Positions 56,254-64,000 of a DNA stretch of 64,000 bases are shown piece by piece; within the stretch, counting starts at the first letter, position 1, and every line of letters starts with the position of its first letter. The translations under genes were made by a program, and so were the position numbers. The notes below the pieces were generated by a model. That model did no database searches. It had not been told where the DNA came from and saw only the letters and a list, made by a program, of their open reading frames with translations. Source of the stretch: Pseudomonas piscis. Its GTDB lineage: Bacteria; Pseudomonadota; Gammaproteobacteria; Pseudomonadales; Pseudomonadaceae. The stretch spans positions 62,001-126,000 of the forward strand of contig NZ_WHUV01000007.1 of the NCBI RefSeq assembly GCF_009380155.1. The letters run 5' to 3'.

Positions 56254-58176
56254 ATGCACAGCAGCAATCATCTGACCCGCCATGCCCAGCAAGTGCTGAC
56301 GGTCGCCCGGGGCAAGGCCCATCTGCAGGGACCTGGCAGCGATCCATCCATCGCCCGTTCCTGGCTGCGCTGCCTGGAGGACTATCACCTCGACCCGGCA
56401 CTGGCCATGGCGCCGACGGTGCTCGAGCACGGCCGCTTGCTGGAGAGCCGCGAACGCCTGCGCGATGTGCTGCAGATCGCCGGTACGGAAATGGCCAACC
56501 TGCACCAGCAGTTGTCCGGTGCCGGTCACGCGGTGCTGCTGACCGATGCCCGCGGGGTCATCCTCAACTGCATCACCGCTCCCAGCGAGCGCAAGATCTT
56601 CGAGCATGCCGGCCTGTGGCTAGGCGCCGACTGGAGCGAGGCCCGCGAGGGCACCAACGGCATCGGTACCTGCCTGGTGGAACGCCAGTCGTTGACCATC
56701 CATCAGGACGAGCATTTCCGTGGCCGGCACACCGGCCTGACCTGCTCCGCCAGCCCGGTGTTCGATCCCCATGGCGAGTTGCTGGCGGTACTGGACGTGT
56801 CTTCGGCCCGCCAGGATGTTTCCCGCCAGAGCCAGTTCCACACCATGGCCATGGTCAATCTCTCGGCGAAGATGATCGAGAGCTGTTACTTCCTGCGTTA
56901 CTTCGAAAACCAGTGGTTGCTGCGCTTTCACTTGCAGGCCGAGTCGGTGGGGCTGTTCAGCGAGGGGCTGCTGGCGTTCGACGGCGAAGGGCGGATCTGC
57001 GCGGTGAACCAGAGTGCCCTGAACCTGCTGGGGCATATTCGCGGCGGCCTGCTGGGCAAGCCCGTGGATAGTTTTTTCGATTGTTCCCTGGATGAGCTGT
57101 TCGCTCGTGCCAGCCTCAATGCCAGCGCCAGCTGGCCATTGCGAACCCGGGACGGGCGGCGTTTGTTCGCCTTGTTGCGCGGTGCCCCGCAGCCCGTCAC
57201 GCCACCTTTGTTGCGCGCGCCGCTGGAAGTGCTCCAGCCCCGCGCCCCGGGGATCTGCCTGGGGGACGCCGGCCTGCAGAACGATTTTCGCCGGGCTTCG
57301 CGGGTGTTCGAGCGTGATGTGCCGCTGCTGATCAATGGCGAGACCGGCTCCGGCAAGGAGGCGTTCGCCAAGGCCGTGCACCAGGGCAGCGTCCGGGCGG
57401 ACAAGGCCTTTGTCGCCCTCAACTGCGCGGCGATCCCGGAAAGCCTGATCGAGAGCGAACTGTTCGGCTACCGCGGCGGCAGCTTCACCGGGGCGCGCAA
57501 GGAAGGCATGCGCGGCAAGCTGCAGCAGGCCGACGGCGGCACCTTGTTCCTGGATGAGATCGGCGACATGCCGCTGGCCTTGCAGACCCGCTTGCTGCGG
57601 GTCCTGGAGGATCGGCTGGTGGTGCCCATCGGCGGCGAGCCGCAACCGGTCAATGTGCGCATCATCAGTGCCACTCACCGCGACCTGCAGGAGCGGGTGC
57701 GCGATGGCAGCTTCCGTGAAGACTTGTACTACCGGCTCAATGGCCTGGAGATCGCCCTGCCGGCTTTGCGTGAGCGCAGTGACAAATCCCAGTTGCTGGA
57801 CTTCCTCCTGGCCGAAGAGGCGGGCACGCAGCCGGTGGGCCTGGACGAGCCTGCACGCCAGGCGCTGTTGGGCTATTCCTGGCCGGGCAACGTACGACAG
57901 CTGCGCAATGTACTGCGGACCCTGGCGGCCTTGTGCGAAGACGGCCGGATCGGTGTCGACGACTTGCCGGCGATGATTCGCCAGGGCAGCCGCCTTACTC
58001 CGGCGAGCGAAGCGCTCGAGGCGCAGCCGGAGCGCCCCCTGGACGACGCCGAGCGCCAGGCGCTGCTGGCGGCACTGGAGCAGCAGCGCTGGCACATGAC
58101 CCATACCGCCGAGCAACTGGGGGTCAGTCGCAACACCTTGTATCGCAAGCTGCGCAAGCACGGCATTTCGCGCTGA
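56254..58176 (+). CDS. eatR: Sigma-54-dependent activator of ethanolamine genes (AcoR/EatR type)
   Basis: A 640-residue enhancer-binding protein. An N-terminal GAF-like sensor (about 80-220, with GTNGIGTCLVERQSLTIHQDEHF) and a PAS-like segment (235-300) precede a AAA+ domain: Walker A GETGSGKE at 362-369, sigma-54 contact loop GSFTGA (the usual GAFTGA with Ser), Walker B GGTLFLDEIGDMPL, and arginine-finger region REDLYYRLNGLEIALPALRER. A Fis-type HTH (TAEQLGVSRNTLYRKLRKH) ends the protein. It is divergent from exaC, whose promoter is sigma-54 type, as for EatR (PA4021) of P. aeruginosa. The AACAATAA element suggests translational catabolite repression. Confidence 0.9.
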   Translation: MHSSNHLTRHAQQVLTVARGKAHLQGPGSDPSIARSWLRCLEDYHLDPALAMAPTVLEHGRLLESRERLRDVLQIAGTEMANLHQQLSGAGHAVLLTDARGVILNCITAPSERKIFEHAGLWLGADWSEAREGTNGIGTCLVERQSLTIHQDEHFRGRHTGLTCSASPVFDPHGELLAVLDVSSARQDVSRQSQFHTMAMVNLSAKMIESCYFLRYFENQWLLRFHLQAESVGLFSEGLLAFDGEGRICAVNQSALNLLGHIRGGLLGKPVDSFFDCSLDELFARASLNASASWPLRTRDGRRLFALLRGAPQPVTPPLLRAPLEVLQPRAPGICLGDAGLQNDFRRASRVFERDVPLLINGETGSGKEAFAKAVHQGSVRADKAFVALNCAAIPESLIESELFGYRGGSFTGARKEGMRGKLQQADGGTLFLDEIGDMPLALQTRLLRVLEDRLVVPIGGEPQPVNVRIISATHRDLQERVRDGSFREDLYYRLNGLEIALPALRERSDKSQLLDFLLAEEAGTQPVGLDEPARQALLGYSWPGNVRQLRNVLRTLAALCEDGRIGVDDLPAMIRQGSRLTPASEALEAQPERPLDDAERQALLAALEQQRWHMTHTAEQLGVSRNTLYRKLRKHGISR

Positions 58177-58294
58177 GCCCAGGCACGTCCATCGCCAGCC
58201 GTGGCCCAGGCCGCGGCGGCATCTCCCCGTCAGCTAAAGGGTGCGATTTGCAGCCCTCTAGGCTACCCTGCGCCGATGTTTTATGAGGTCGACT

Positions 58295-59644
58295 ATGCAC
58301 ATCCATATTCTCGGTATCTGCGGCACTTTCATGGGGTCGATGGCGGTTCTGGCCAAAGAGCTCGGCCACCACGTCACCGGCTCCGACGCCAACGTCTATC
58401 CGCCGATGAGCACCCAACTGCAAGCCCAGGGCATCGAGCTGACCCAGGGTTATGACCCGGCCCAGCTGGACCCGGCGCCGGACCTGGTGGTGATCGGCAA
58501 CGCCATGTCCCGGGGCAACCCGGCGGTGGAATATGTGTTGAACAAGGGCTTGCCCTATGTGTCCGGCCCGCAATGGCTGGCGGACCATGTGCTGCAAGGG
58601 CGTTGGGTCCTGGCGGTGGCCGGTACCCACGGCAAGACCACCACCAGCAGCATGCTGGCCTGGGTGCTGGAGCATGCCGGGATGAGCCCGGGCTTTTTGA
58701 TCGGCGGCGTGCCGCAGAACTTCGCGGTTTCGGCGCGCCTGGGCGGTACGCCGTTCTTCGTGATCGAGGCCGATGAGTACGATAGCGCCTTCTTCGACAA
58801 GCGCTCGAAATTCGTCCATTACCGTCCGCGCACAGCCATCCTCAACAACCTCGAATTCGACCATGCGGATATCTTCCCGGACTTGGCGGCCATCGAGCGG
58901 CAGTTCCACCATCTGGTACGGACCATCCCCAGCGAAGGCCTGGTGATCCACCCCACCACCGAACCCGCCTTGCAGCGAGTGATCGAGATGGGCTGCTGGA
59001 CTCCGGTACAGACTACCGGCGCCGGCGGTCAATGGCAGGTCAAGCTGCGCAGCGAAGACGGTTCGGCCTTCGAGGTGTTGTTCGAGGGTGTGAGCCAAGG
59101 CGTGGTCGAGTGGGAACTGACCGGCCAGCACAACGTCGCCAACGCCTTGGCGACCCTGGCCGCGGCCCGTCATGTGGGCGTGGTGCCGGCCATGGGCATC
59201 GCTGCGCTGAGTGCCTTCAAGAGCGTGAAGCGGCGCATGGAGAAAGTCGCCGAGGTGCAAGGGGTGACCATCTACGATGACTTCGCCCACCACCCGACCG
59301 CCATCGCCACCACCCTGGATGGCTTGCGCAAGCGCGTCGGCGAGGCGCCGGTGATCGCCATCATCGAGCCGCGCTCCAACTCCATGAAGCTCGGTGCCCA
59401 CCGTGACGGCCTGCCGGAAAGCGTCAACCAGGCCGACCAGGTGATCTGGTACGCGCCGCCCAACCTGGGTTGGGACCTGGCGGCCACTGCGGCCCAGTGC
59501 ACGGTACCCTCGATCGTCAGCGATTCGCTGGACGGCATCATCGAGCGAGTGAAGAGCCAGGCCAAGCCCGGGACCCAGGTGGTGATCATGAGCAACGGCG
59601 GCTTCGGCGGCCTGCACGGCAAGCTGGCCGAGGCGCTGCAATGA
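58295..59644 (+). CDS. mpl: Murein peptide ligase Mpl
   Basis: A 449-residue recycling ligase that joins UDP-MurNAc to L-Ala-D-Glu-mDAP tripeptide reclaimed from the wall. N-terminal [21 protein letters not shown], the ATP loop [30 protein letters not shown] and [11 protein letters not shown] are Mur-ligase signatures with the Mpl-specific [17 protein letters not shown] 58295 follows GAGG by 5 nt; an in-frame ATG 12 bp upstream is less well placed. It overlaps ubiX by 4 bp. Confidence 0.95.
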   Translation: MHIHILGICGTFMGSMAVLAKELGHHVTGSDANVYPPMSTQLQAQGIELTQGYDPAQLDPAPDLVVIGNAMSRGNPAVEYVLNKGLPYVSGPQWLADHVLQGRWVLAVAGTHGKTTTSSMLAWVLEHAGMSPGFLIGGVPQNFAVSARLGGTPFFVIEADEYDSAFFDKRSKFVHYRPRTAILNNLEFDHADIFPDLAAIERQFHHLVRTIPSEGLVIHPTTEPALQRVIEMGCWTPVQTTGAGGQWQVKLRSEDGSAFEVLFEGVSQGVVEWELTGQHNVANALATLAAARHVGVVPAMGIAALSAFKSVKRRMEKVAEVQGVTIYDDFAHHPTAIATTLDGLRKRVGEAPVIAIIEPRSNSMKLGAHRDGLPESVNQADQVIWYAPPNLGWDLAATAAQCTVPSIVSDSLDGIIERVKSQAKPGTQVVIMSNGGFGGLHGKLAEALQ

Positions 59645-60273
59645 ACAACGGCCCGGAACGCATCACCCTGGCCATGACCGGGGCGTCCGGCGCCCAATAT
59701 GGCCTGCGCCTGCTCGACTGCCTGGTCCGCGAGGACCGGGAAGTGCATTTCCTGATCTCCAAGGCCGCGCAGTTGGTGATGGCCACCGAGACCGACGTGA
59801 CCTTGCCGGCCAAGCCGCAACTGATGCAGGCCTTCCTCACCGAATACACAGGGGCGGCGGCGGGGCAGATCCGGGTCTACGGCAAGGAAGACTGGATGTC
59901 GCCGGTGGCCTCTGGCTCCGGCTCGCCCGCGGCGATGGTGGTGGTGCCGTGTTCCACCGGCACGCTGTCGGCGATCGCCACCGGGGCCTGCAACAACCTG
60001 ATCGAGCGGGCTGCGGACGTCACCCTCAAGGAGCGTCGGCAATTGATCCTGGTGCCGCGCGAGGCGCCGTACTCCAGTATTCACCTGGAGCACATGCTCA
60101 AGCTGTCGAACCTGGGCGTGACCATCCTGCCGGCGTCGCCGGGCTTCTATCACCAGCCGCAGACCATCGATGACCTGGTGGATTTCGTCGTGGCGCGGAT
60201 TCTCAACCTGCTGAATATTCCCCAGGACATGCTGCCCCGCTGGGGCGAACATCACTTGAGCAGTGATGAGTAG
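59641..60273 (+). CDS. ubiX: UbiX flavin prenyltransferase
   Basis: A 210-residue enzyme making prenylated FMN, the cofactor of the UbiD decarboxylase in ubiquinone synthesis. [16 protein letters not shown] binds the FMN phosphate, [31 protein letters not shown] and [17 protein letters not shown] carry the prenyl/phosphate-binding residues, and [20 protein letters not shown] ends the domain. ATG overlaps the mpl stop (ATGA), and the next gene starts within its 3' end. Confidence 0.95.
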   Translation: MNNGPERITLAMTGASGAQYGLRLLDCLVREDREVHFLISKAAQLVMATETDVTLPAKPQLMQAFLTEYTGAAAGQIRVYGKEDWMSPVASGSGSPAAMVVVPCSTGTLSAIATGACNNLIERAADVTLKERRQLILVPREAPYSSIHLEHMLKLSNLGVTILPASPGFYHQPQTIDDLVDFVVARILNLLNIPQDMLPRWGEHHLSSDE

Positions 60274-60553
60274 AGCCCTGCTGCTGTTGCTGGCCGCCCT
60301 GCAGTTGGGCGGCTGCGCCACGGCCCGTACCCTGGATGCGGCGAAGCCCGGGGCGCCGGTGGTATACGCCGGAACGCGCCTGGACTTGTATGCAATGCAG
60401 GGCGGTTGCTGCCCGGTGGATCGCTTCGGCGCCCAGGCTCCCGGTTACCCGGGGCTGGACCTGCCGGCCAGCGCCTTGCTCGATACCCTGCTGCTGCCGT
60501 TGTCAGTGCTGACGGCACTGGGGGTGGGGTTTCGCGCCACGGGCGGTTTGTAG
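60266..60553 (+). CDS. Small YceK/YidQ-like lipoprotein
   Basis: A 95-residue lipoprotein: hydrophobic signal with lipobox LGGC, then [37 protein letters not shown] and [24 protein letters not shown]. The YxGTRLD phrase and the D.P.S...DT..LP.....A pattern are those of the DUF1375 (YceK/YidQ) lipoproteins. ATG 60266 overlaps the ubiX end by 8 bp; GTG 60263 is the alternative. Ser at +2 is absent (Ala), compatible with outer-membrane sorting. Function unknown. Confidence 0.8.
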   Translation: MSRALLLLLAALQLGGCATARTLDAAKPGAPVVYAGTRLDLYAMQGGCCPVDRFGAQAPGYPGLDLPASALLDTLLLPLSVLTALGVGFRATGGL

Positions 60554-60560
60554 CGCGAGG

Positions 60561-61202
60561 TCATTTACCCAGTTTGCGCAGCTCGTCGGACTCCACCACC
60601 CGGGTACCGCTTTGTTCTTCCAGGGCCAGGCGCCACATGGCTCGCGCTAGCTGGCAGGCCTCGATGCCGTGGTACTTGCCGGGGATCAGTCGCGACAGCG
60701 GACCGGCCAGTTGTTCGCCCAGGCGTGGTTCGACCCGGTCGCCCAGCAACAGGGAAGGTCGGCAGATAGTCAGTTGCGGCCAACCCTGGCGCTTCAGGGC
60801 TTCTTCCATCTCGCCCTTGACCCGGTTGTAGAAGATCGACGACTTGGGGTCCGCGCCCAGGGCGCTGACCACTATCAGGTGCCGTGCGCCCATTTCCAGG
60901 GCGCGCTTGCCGAACGCTACGACCAGGTCCAGGTCGACGGCGCGGAAGGCCGCTTCGGAGCCGGCGCGCTTGATGGTGGTGCCCAGGCAGCAAAAGGCGA
61001 TCTCCACCTTGCCGCTCAACTGGGGCAGGAGCACAGCAGGGTCGCCTACCGGGTTTTCCAGTCGCGGGTGCTGGCTCAACGGGCGTCTGCTGGGGGCCAG
61101 GACGCGGCTGATGGTGGGCTCGCTGAGCAGGCGATCGAGCAGTTGCTCTCCGGTCAGGCCAGAGGCGCCGGCCAGCAGGATGTGCTGAGGCGTCAGGTAC
61201 AT
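60561..61202 (-). CDS. NAD(P)H-binding atypical SDR (oxidoreductase-like)
   Basis: A 213-residue Rossmann protein of the NAD(P)-binding atypical SDR group: [22 protein letters not shown] (TGxxG-type loop), [53 protein letters not shown] with the YNRVK pair, and [11 protein letters not shown]. Similar proteins are annotated as YwnB/TIP30-like. ATG 61202 is preferred to 61208 because AAGGGGGA lies 8 nt before it but abuts the other. It is convergent with the lipoprotein gene (7-bp gap) and 28 bp after the MORN gene. Confidence 0.8.
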   Translation of the reverse strand: MYLTPQHILLAGASGLTGEQLLDRLLSEPTISRVLAPSRRPLSQHPRLENPVGDPAVLLPQLSGKVEIAFCCLGTTIKRAGSEAAFRAVDLDLVVAFGKRALEMGARHLIVVSALGADPKSSIFYNRVKGEMEEALKRQGWPQLTICRPSLLLGDRVEPRLGEQLAGPLSRLIPGKYHGIEACQLARAMWRLALEEQSGTRVVESDELRKLGK

Positions 61203-61230
61203 GGTCATTCCCCCTTGGTACAGTTTCAGC

Positions 61231-62949
61231 TTAGTAGCTCTGCGCTTCCTTGTTGCTGATAGAGACACTCTGCAGCGCTTTTCGTGCCTGCTGCTTGCGC
61301 AGTTGCTGCCAGTGGGCGAGTACTCCCTTGGGCGCCCAGATCTGTGGTTCGGAGGGCTCGAAGTTTTCGGCCTGCTCACGTTCGGCCACGGTCGCCTTGG
61401 CCAGCAGGAAGGCGTGCTCCAGATCGTCGGTCTGGTTCAGGGCCTGGGCGAACAGCGCATCGCCGAAGTAGGTGAAGTCGGCTTCCTCGGAACAGCCGAA
61501 GGACACCCGGTCAGCCCGGGAGGCGGTCATGACCAGGGTTCGCTCATCCTTGAGGGCTGGAATGAAGCCACCGGAATAGCAGGCCGAGATGACGACGATC
61601 TTGTCGCGATTCTTCAGCGGTGCCAGGGCGCTTGCCAGCTCGTCGGCAGGCAGGTCCGCCAGTTCCAGGCGCGGTTGGTCCAGGACCAGCTCATGTTCGC
61701 TGGTGCCGTGGCTGGTGAGGTAGATGAACACCAGGTCCTCGGGGCCGCTGCGTTCGGCCAGGACCTGGGCGGCACGGCGCAGGTTTTCCCTGGTAGCCAT
61801 GGGGCGGGTCATCATCTGGTCGCGGTGGTTGACCAGGCGAACCTGGCCCAGGGCGCCGAAGCGGCTGGTGAGCATGTTGCTGACGTAGTCGGCTTCGCGC
61901 AGGAATACGCTCTGCTTGCCATCGCCGGCGAGAGTCAGGCTGTAGAGCTCGATGGCCGGGGTGGAGGCGGGCACGGCATCGAGGGCCTCCTGGAGCAAGC
62001 GGCCCTGGGCCAGCAGGGCGCCTTCAAGCGGGTCGGGGAGCAGTTTGCCCTCGGCGTCGCGAACTCGCAGGCCGTTGTTCCAGGTCCCGCTTTGCACGCT
62101 GCCGTCCCGCAGTACCAGTACCCCGCGGCCCTGGTAGTTGTCGCTGTCGAAGCCACCGATGTAGAAGCTGCCGTCAGTGAGGTTCAGGCGGCCTTCGCCG
62201 CTGAAGCGCCAGTCGCTGAAGGTGCCGATGTAATGGCTGCCGTCGGCGCCGATCAGCTCGCCCTTGCCGCCCAGGGCGCCCTCCTTGAACTGGCCGATCC
62301 AGACATCGCCATCGGAGTTTTCGTAGCGGCCCTTGCCGTTGAGCTGGTTGTGCTTGAAGCCACCGACGTAGATATCGCCTTCGGCGCTGTTGAAGGTGCC
62401 ATTGCCCTCCAGTTGACCATCGACGAAGTGGCCGCTGAACTGGTTGCCGCTGGAGTCGCTGCGCTGGCCCTCGCCATTGGGTTTGCCCTTGGCGAACTGA
62501 CCCTGGTACTGGCTGCCGTCCTCGAGCTCCAGGCGGCCCAGGCCCGAGTACAGGTCGGCCTTGAACTCGCCCCGGTAGGTCATGCCGTCTTCCTTGAGGG
62601 TGCCTTCGCCATCCCGGCGCCCCAGCTTGAAGCCGCCACTGTAGTTGCTGTCCTTGGTGGTCAGGGTGCCCTGGCCGTGGAACAGCCCCTGCTGGAACTG
62701 GCCGCGATAGACCTCGCCATTGCTGCCGTGCCATTCGCCCTGGCCGTGCCATTGGCCCTTGTCGAACTGGCCTGCGTACCAGCTGCCGTTGGGATAGTCG
62801 ATGCGCCCCTGGCCCTGCAGCAGGCCGTCCACCAGGTCGCCCCGGTAGCGGCCGCCATCCGGCAGGCGGGCATCGGGCGGCAACAGCGATTCGCCGTCAC
62901 CGCAAGCGCTGAGCAGGAGGGTCATGACCAGGGGTACAAGTGGGCGCAT
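61231..62949 (-). CDS. MORN-repeat lipoprotein with caspase/C13-type protease domain
   Basis: A 572-residue lipoprotein (signal sequence with lipobox LSAC, Gly at +2, hence outer-membrane sorting likely). From residue 30 to about 300 there are eleven MORN repeats plus a partial twelfth, each about 23 residues with the Y.G.(F)...G...G.G pattern. The C-terminal domain (about 340-540) has the clan-CD His-Cys dyad: His414 in [12 protein letters not shown] and Cys457 in [11 protein letters not shown], as in legumain (C13) and caspase-like peptidases. ATG 62949 is chosen for the lipobox. Substrate unknown; a surface or periplasmic processing role is inferred. It lies leftward between maoC and the SDR gene. 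Confidence 0.85.
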   Translation of the reverse strand: MRPLVPLVMTLLLSACGDGESLLPPDARLPDGGRYRGDLVDGLLQGQGRIDYPNGSWYAGQFDKGQWHGQGEWHGSNGEVYRGQFQQGLFHGQGTLTTKDSNYSGGFKLGRRDGEGTLKEDGMTYRGEFKADLYSGLGRLELEDGSQYQGQFAKGKPNGEGQRSDSSGNQFSGHFVDGQLEGNGTFNSAEGDIYVGGFKHNQLNGKGRYENSDGDVWIGQFKEGALGGKGELIGADGSHYIGTFSDWRFSGEGRLNLTDGSFYIGGFDSDNYQGRGVLVLRDGSVQSGTWNNGLRVRDAEGKLLPDPLEGALLAQGRLLQEALDAVPASTPAIELYSLTLAGDGKQSVFLREADYVSNMLTSRFGALGQVRLVNHRDQMMTRPMATRENLRRAAQVLAERSGPEDLVFIYLTSHGTSEHELVLDQPRLELADLPADELASALAPLKNRDKIVVISACYSGGFIPALKDERTLVMTASRADRVSFGCSEEADFTYFGDALFAQALNQTDDLEHAFLLAKATVAEREQAENFEPSEPQIWAPKGVLAHWQQLRKQQARKALQSVSISNKEAQSY

Positions 62950-63016
62950 AACGGGTTCCGGATGATTAGGGGTCCGAGTATGCCGTAGCGGTGTGCCTTG
63001 TATATAGAGAGACCGA

Positions 63017-63040
63017 GCGAAACAGCGTGAGCTGTTTCGC
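63017..63040 (-). terminator. Hairpin after the MaoC gene
   Basis: A perfect 10-bp stem (GCGAAACAGC / GCTGTTTCGC) with a GTGA loop lies 12 bp after the MaoC stop and 68 bp before the MORN-gene start. No T run follows. Confidence 0.5.
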
Positions 63041-63051
63041 ATCGAGAGGCA

Positions 63052-63507
63052 TCAGACAAAGCAGAGCGACAGGGGCTCGGCGATGTAGGCGGGTTTTTCC
63101 TGGCCGTCGATCTCCAGGGTGGCGGTGACCTTGAGCAGCCATTGGCCGGGTTTCTTCTCGGTGACGTCGGTCAGGTCGACCTTGAGTCGCACCTGGGAGT
63201 TGACTGCCACGGGCTGGATGAAGCGCACGCTGTCCAGGCCATAGTTGACCGCCATCTTCAGGCCCTTGGGCAGCACCAGGATGTCTTCCATCAGCTTGGG
63301 GATCAGCGACAGGGTCAGGAACCCATGGGCGATGGTGCCGCCGAACGGAGTCTGTGCGGCCTTGACCGGGTCCACGTGGATGAACTGGAAGTCACCGGTG
63401 GCCTCGGCAAACAGGTTGATACGCTCCTGGTCGATGGTGAGCCATGCGGAACGTCCCAGTTCCTTCCCAACATAGTCCTTGAGCTCTGCAGCAGGAACAT
63501 AGGGCAT
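63052..63507 (-). CDS. MaoC-like (R)-specific enoyl-CoA hydratase
   Basis: A 151-residue single hot-dog-fold hydratase of the MaoC/NodN group. The catalytic segment is AEATGDFQFIHVDPVKAAQTPFGGTIAHGFLTLSLIP, with the conserved Asp and His (D..FIH and TIAHGF). LVLPKGLKMAVNYGLDSVRFIQPV and SQVRLKVDL complete the fold. It hydrates trans-2-enoyl-CoA to (R)-3-hydroxyacyl-CoA, linking beta-oxidation to polyester or lipid synthesis; the exact chain length is unknown. ATG 63507 has AAGGAGAG upstream; the extension to 63573 is rejected. Confidence 0.88.
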   Translation of the reverse strand: MPYVPAAELKDYVGKELGRSAWLTIDQERINLFAEATGDFQFIHVDPVKAAQTPFGGTIAHGFLTLSLIPKLMEDILVLPKGLKMAVNYGLDSVRFIQPVAVNSQVRLKVDLTDVTEKKPGQWLLKVTATLEIDGQEKPAYIAEPLSLCFV

Positions 63508-63685
63508 TGACACTCTCCTTGGTTTCAACGGTTTTAGTGATCGATAGGGTGTTTTTCGATCCGGAATCTCCACTGTAGATCATCATGGCGATCCGGCCCG
63601 GGTAAACGTCCATGCTTTTGGCGAATGCCGGTTCATAGCGCCTGCGTGCTTATAATGCGCCACGGTATCTGGCTGGAGAGGCGGT

Positions 63686-64000
63686 ATGTTGCTACGGGGT
63701 TTGACATGGCTGGTGCTGTTCCAGCTGCTCGGGACGGCGCTCAATCACTTGCTGTTGCCCGTGCTTCCCGGTCCGATCATCGGCCTGTTGCTGCTCCTGG
63801 TGTTCCTGATCATCCGCGGTGAGGTGGGCGAGCCGTTGAGCCAGGCCGCCGGCAGCCTGTTGCGCTACCTGCCGCTGCTGCTGGTGCCGCCCGCCGTTGG
63901 GGTGATGGTCTATGCCCGGGATATCGCCGCGGACTTCTGGGCCATCGTCGGGGCACTGGTCTTGTCGCTGGTGCTGTCCATGGCCTTCGCCGGTGTGCTG
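63686..64000 (+). CDS. CidA/LrgA-family holin-like protein (3'-truncated)
   Basis: The frame starts at ATG 63686 after GGAGAGGCG and stays open to the window end (105 codons seen; the family is about 110-140). Four hydrophobic segments are visible: LLRGLTWLVLFQLLGTALNHL, PGPIIGLLLLLVFLIIRG, LLRYLPLLLVPPAVGVMVY and FWAIVGALVLSLVLSMAFAG. The LPxPGPIIGLLLL and FVP-A-VGVM phrases are those of LrgA/CidA, holin-like modulators of lysis or organic-acid export that pair with LrgB/CidB, expected just outside the window. The MaoC gene is divergent. Confidence 0.88.
   Translation, partial: MLLRGLTWLVLFQLLGTALNHLLLPVLPGPIIGLLLLLVFLIIRGEVGEPLSQAAGSLLRYLPLLLVPPAVGVMVYARDIAADFWAIVGALVLSLVLSMAFAGVL

Overview
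The window is chromosomal DNA of a fluorescent-group Pseudomonas (P. protegens/P. chlororaphis-like is the best guess). The basis is the high GC, the Pseudomonas-type REP sequence near 46.2 kb, and a gene order that I recall as matching P. aeruginosa PA4069-PA4042 and PA4031-PA4014. A mag operon, a nirK gene and an enlarged ethanolamine module are set into that backbone. The window is gene-dense, with about 50 protein genes. I see no rRNA, tRNA, CRISPR array, insertion sequence or prophage.

Layout. 0-8.4 kb: the 3' part of an MscS-type channel gene, the large helicase lhr, and two overlapping SDR/epimerase genes. 8.4-12.6 kb: oprG (OmpW family) with an ANR-like box, then a leftward zinc-type operon (His-rich DUF2796 protein, ABC ATPase, FtsX/MacB-type permease, DUF3299 protein) with a Zur-like box. 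12.6-15.2 kb: a small conserved protein, a YbbN/CnoX thioredoxin-TPR protein, a methyltransferase and a YbaY-like lipoprotein. 15.3-24 kb: the riboflavin cluster nrdR-ribD-ribC-ribBA-ribH-nusB-thiL-pgpA, then a solute-binding protein, ribA, a small membrane protein and a BtuF-like B12-binding protein. 24-29.1 kb, leftward: btuB, dxs, ispA, xseB.

29.5-39.8 kb: the six-gene magABCDEF operon around a bacterial alpha-2-macroglobulin. Motif reading suggests that two of its uncharacterised partners are cell-wall enzymes or their descendants: MagC looks NlpC/P60-like, and MagE looks like a degenerate penicillin-binding fold joined to a SpoIID-like segment and an HExxH tail. 39.9-43.1 kb: copper nitrite reductase nirK with an FNR/DNR-like box, an alpha/beta hydrolase, and a CHAP-like amidase / periplasmic partner pair that resembles an effector-immunity pair. 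About 700 bp of non-coding DNA with an orphan terminator follows.

43.8-58.2 kb: ppa, mtfA, dedA, a GNAT enzyme, then ethanolamine catabolism. The leftward order is eutH-eutA-(eutB-eutC fusion)-eutB-eutC, with exaC on its own sigma-54-type promoter and the divergent enhancer-binding regulator eatR. The fused lyase keeps most EutB active-site residues but has Ala where the substrate-binding Asp362 should be, so it may be a B12-dependent lyase for another amino alcohol. eutH and eatR carry the same AACAATAA (Crc/Hfq-type) element beside their ribosome binding sites. B12 import genes (btuB, btuF-like) elsewhere in the window fit the B12 need of these lyases. 58.3-64 kb: mpl, ubiX, a small lipoprotein, an NAD(P)-binding protein, a MORN-repeat lipoprotein with a caspase/C13-type protease domain, a MaoC hydratase and the start of an LrgA/CidA gene.

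Start sites were chosen by ribosome binding site, operon overlap and family N-termini. All functional calls come from reading translated sequence; no database search was run.
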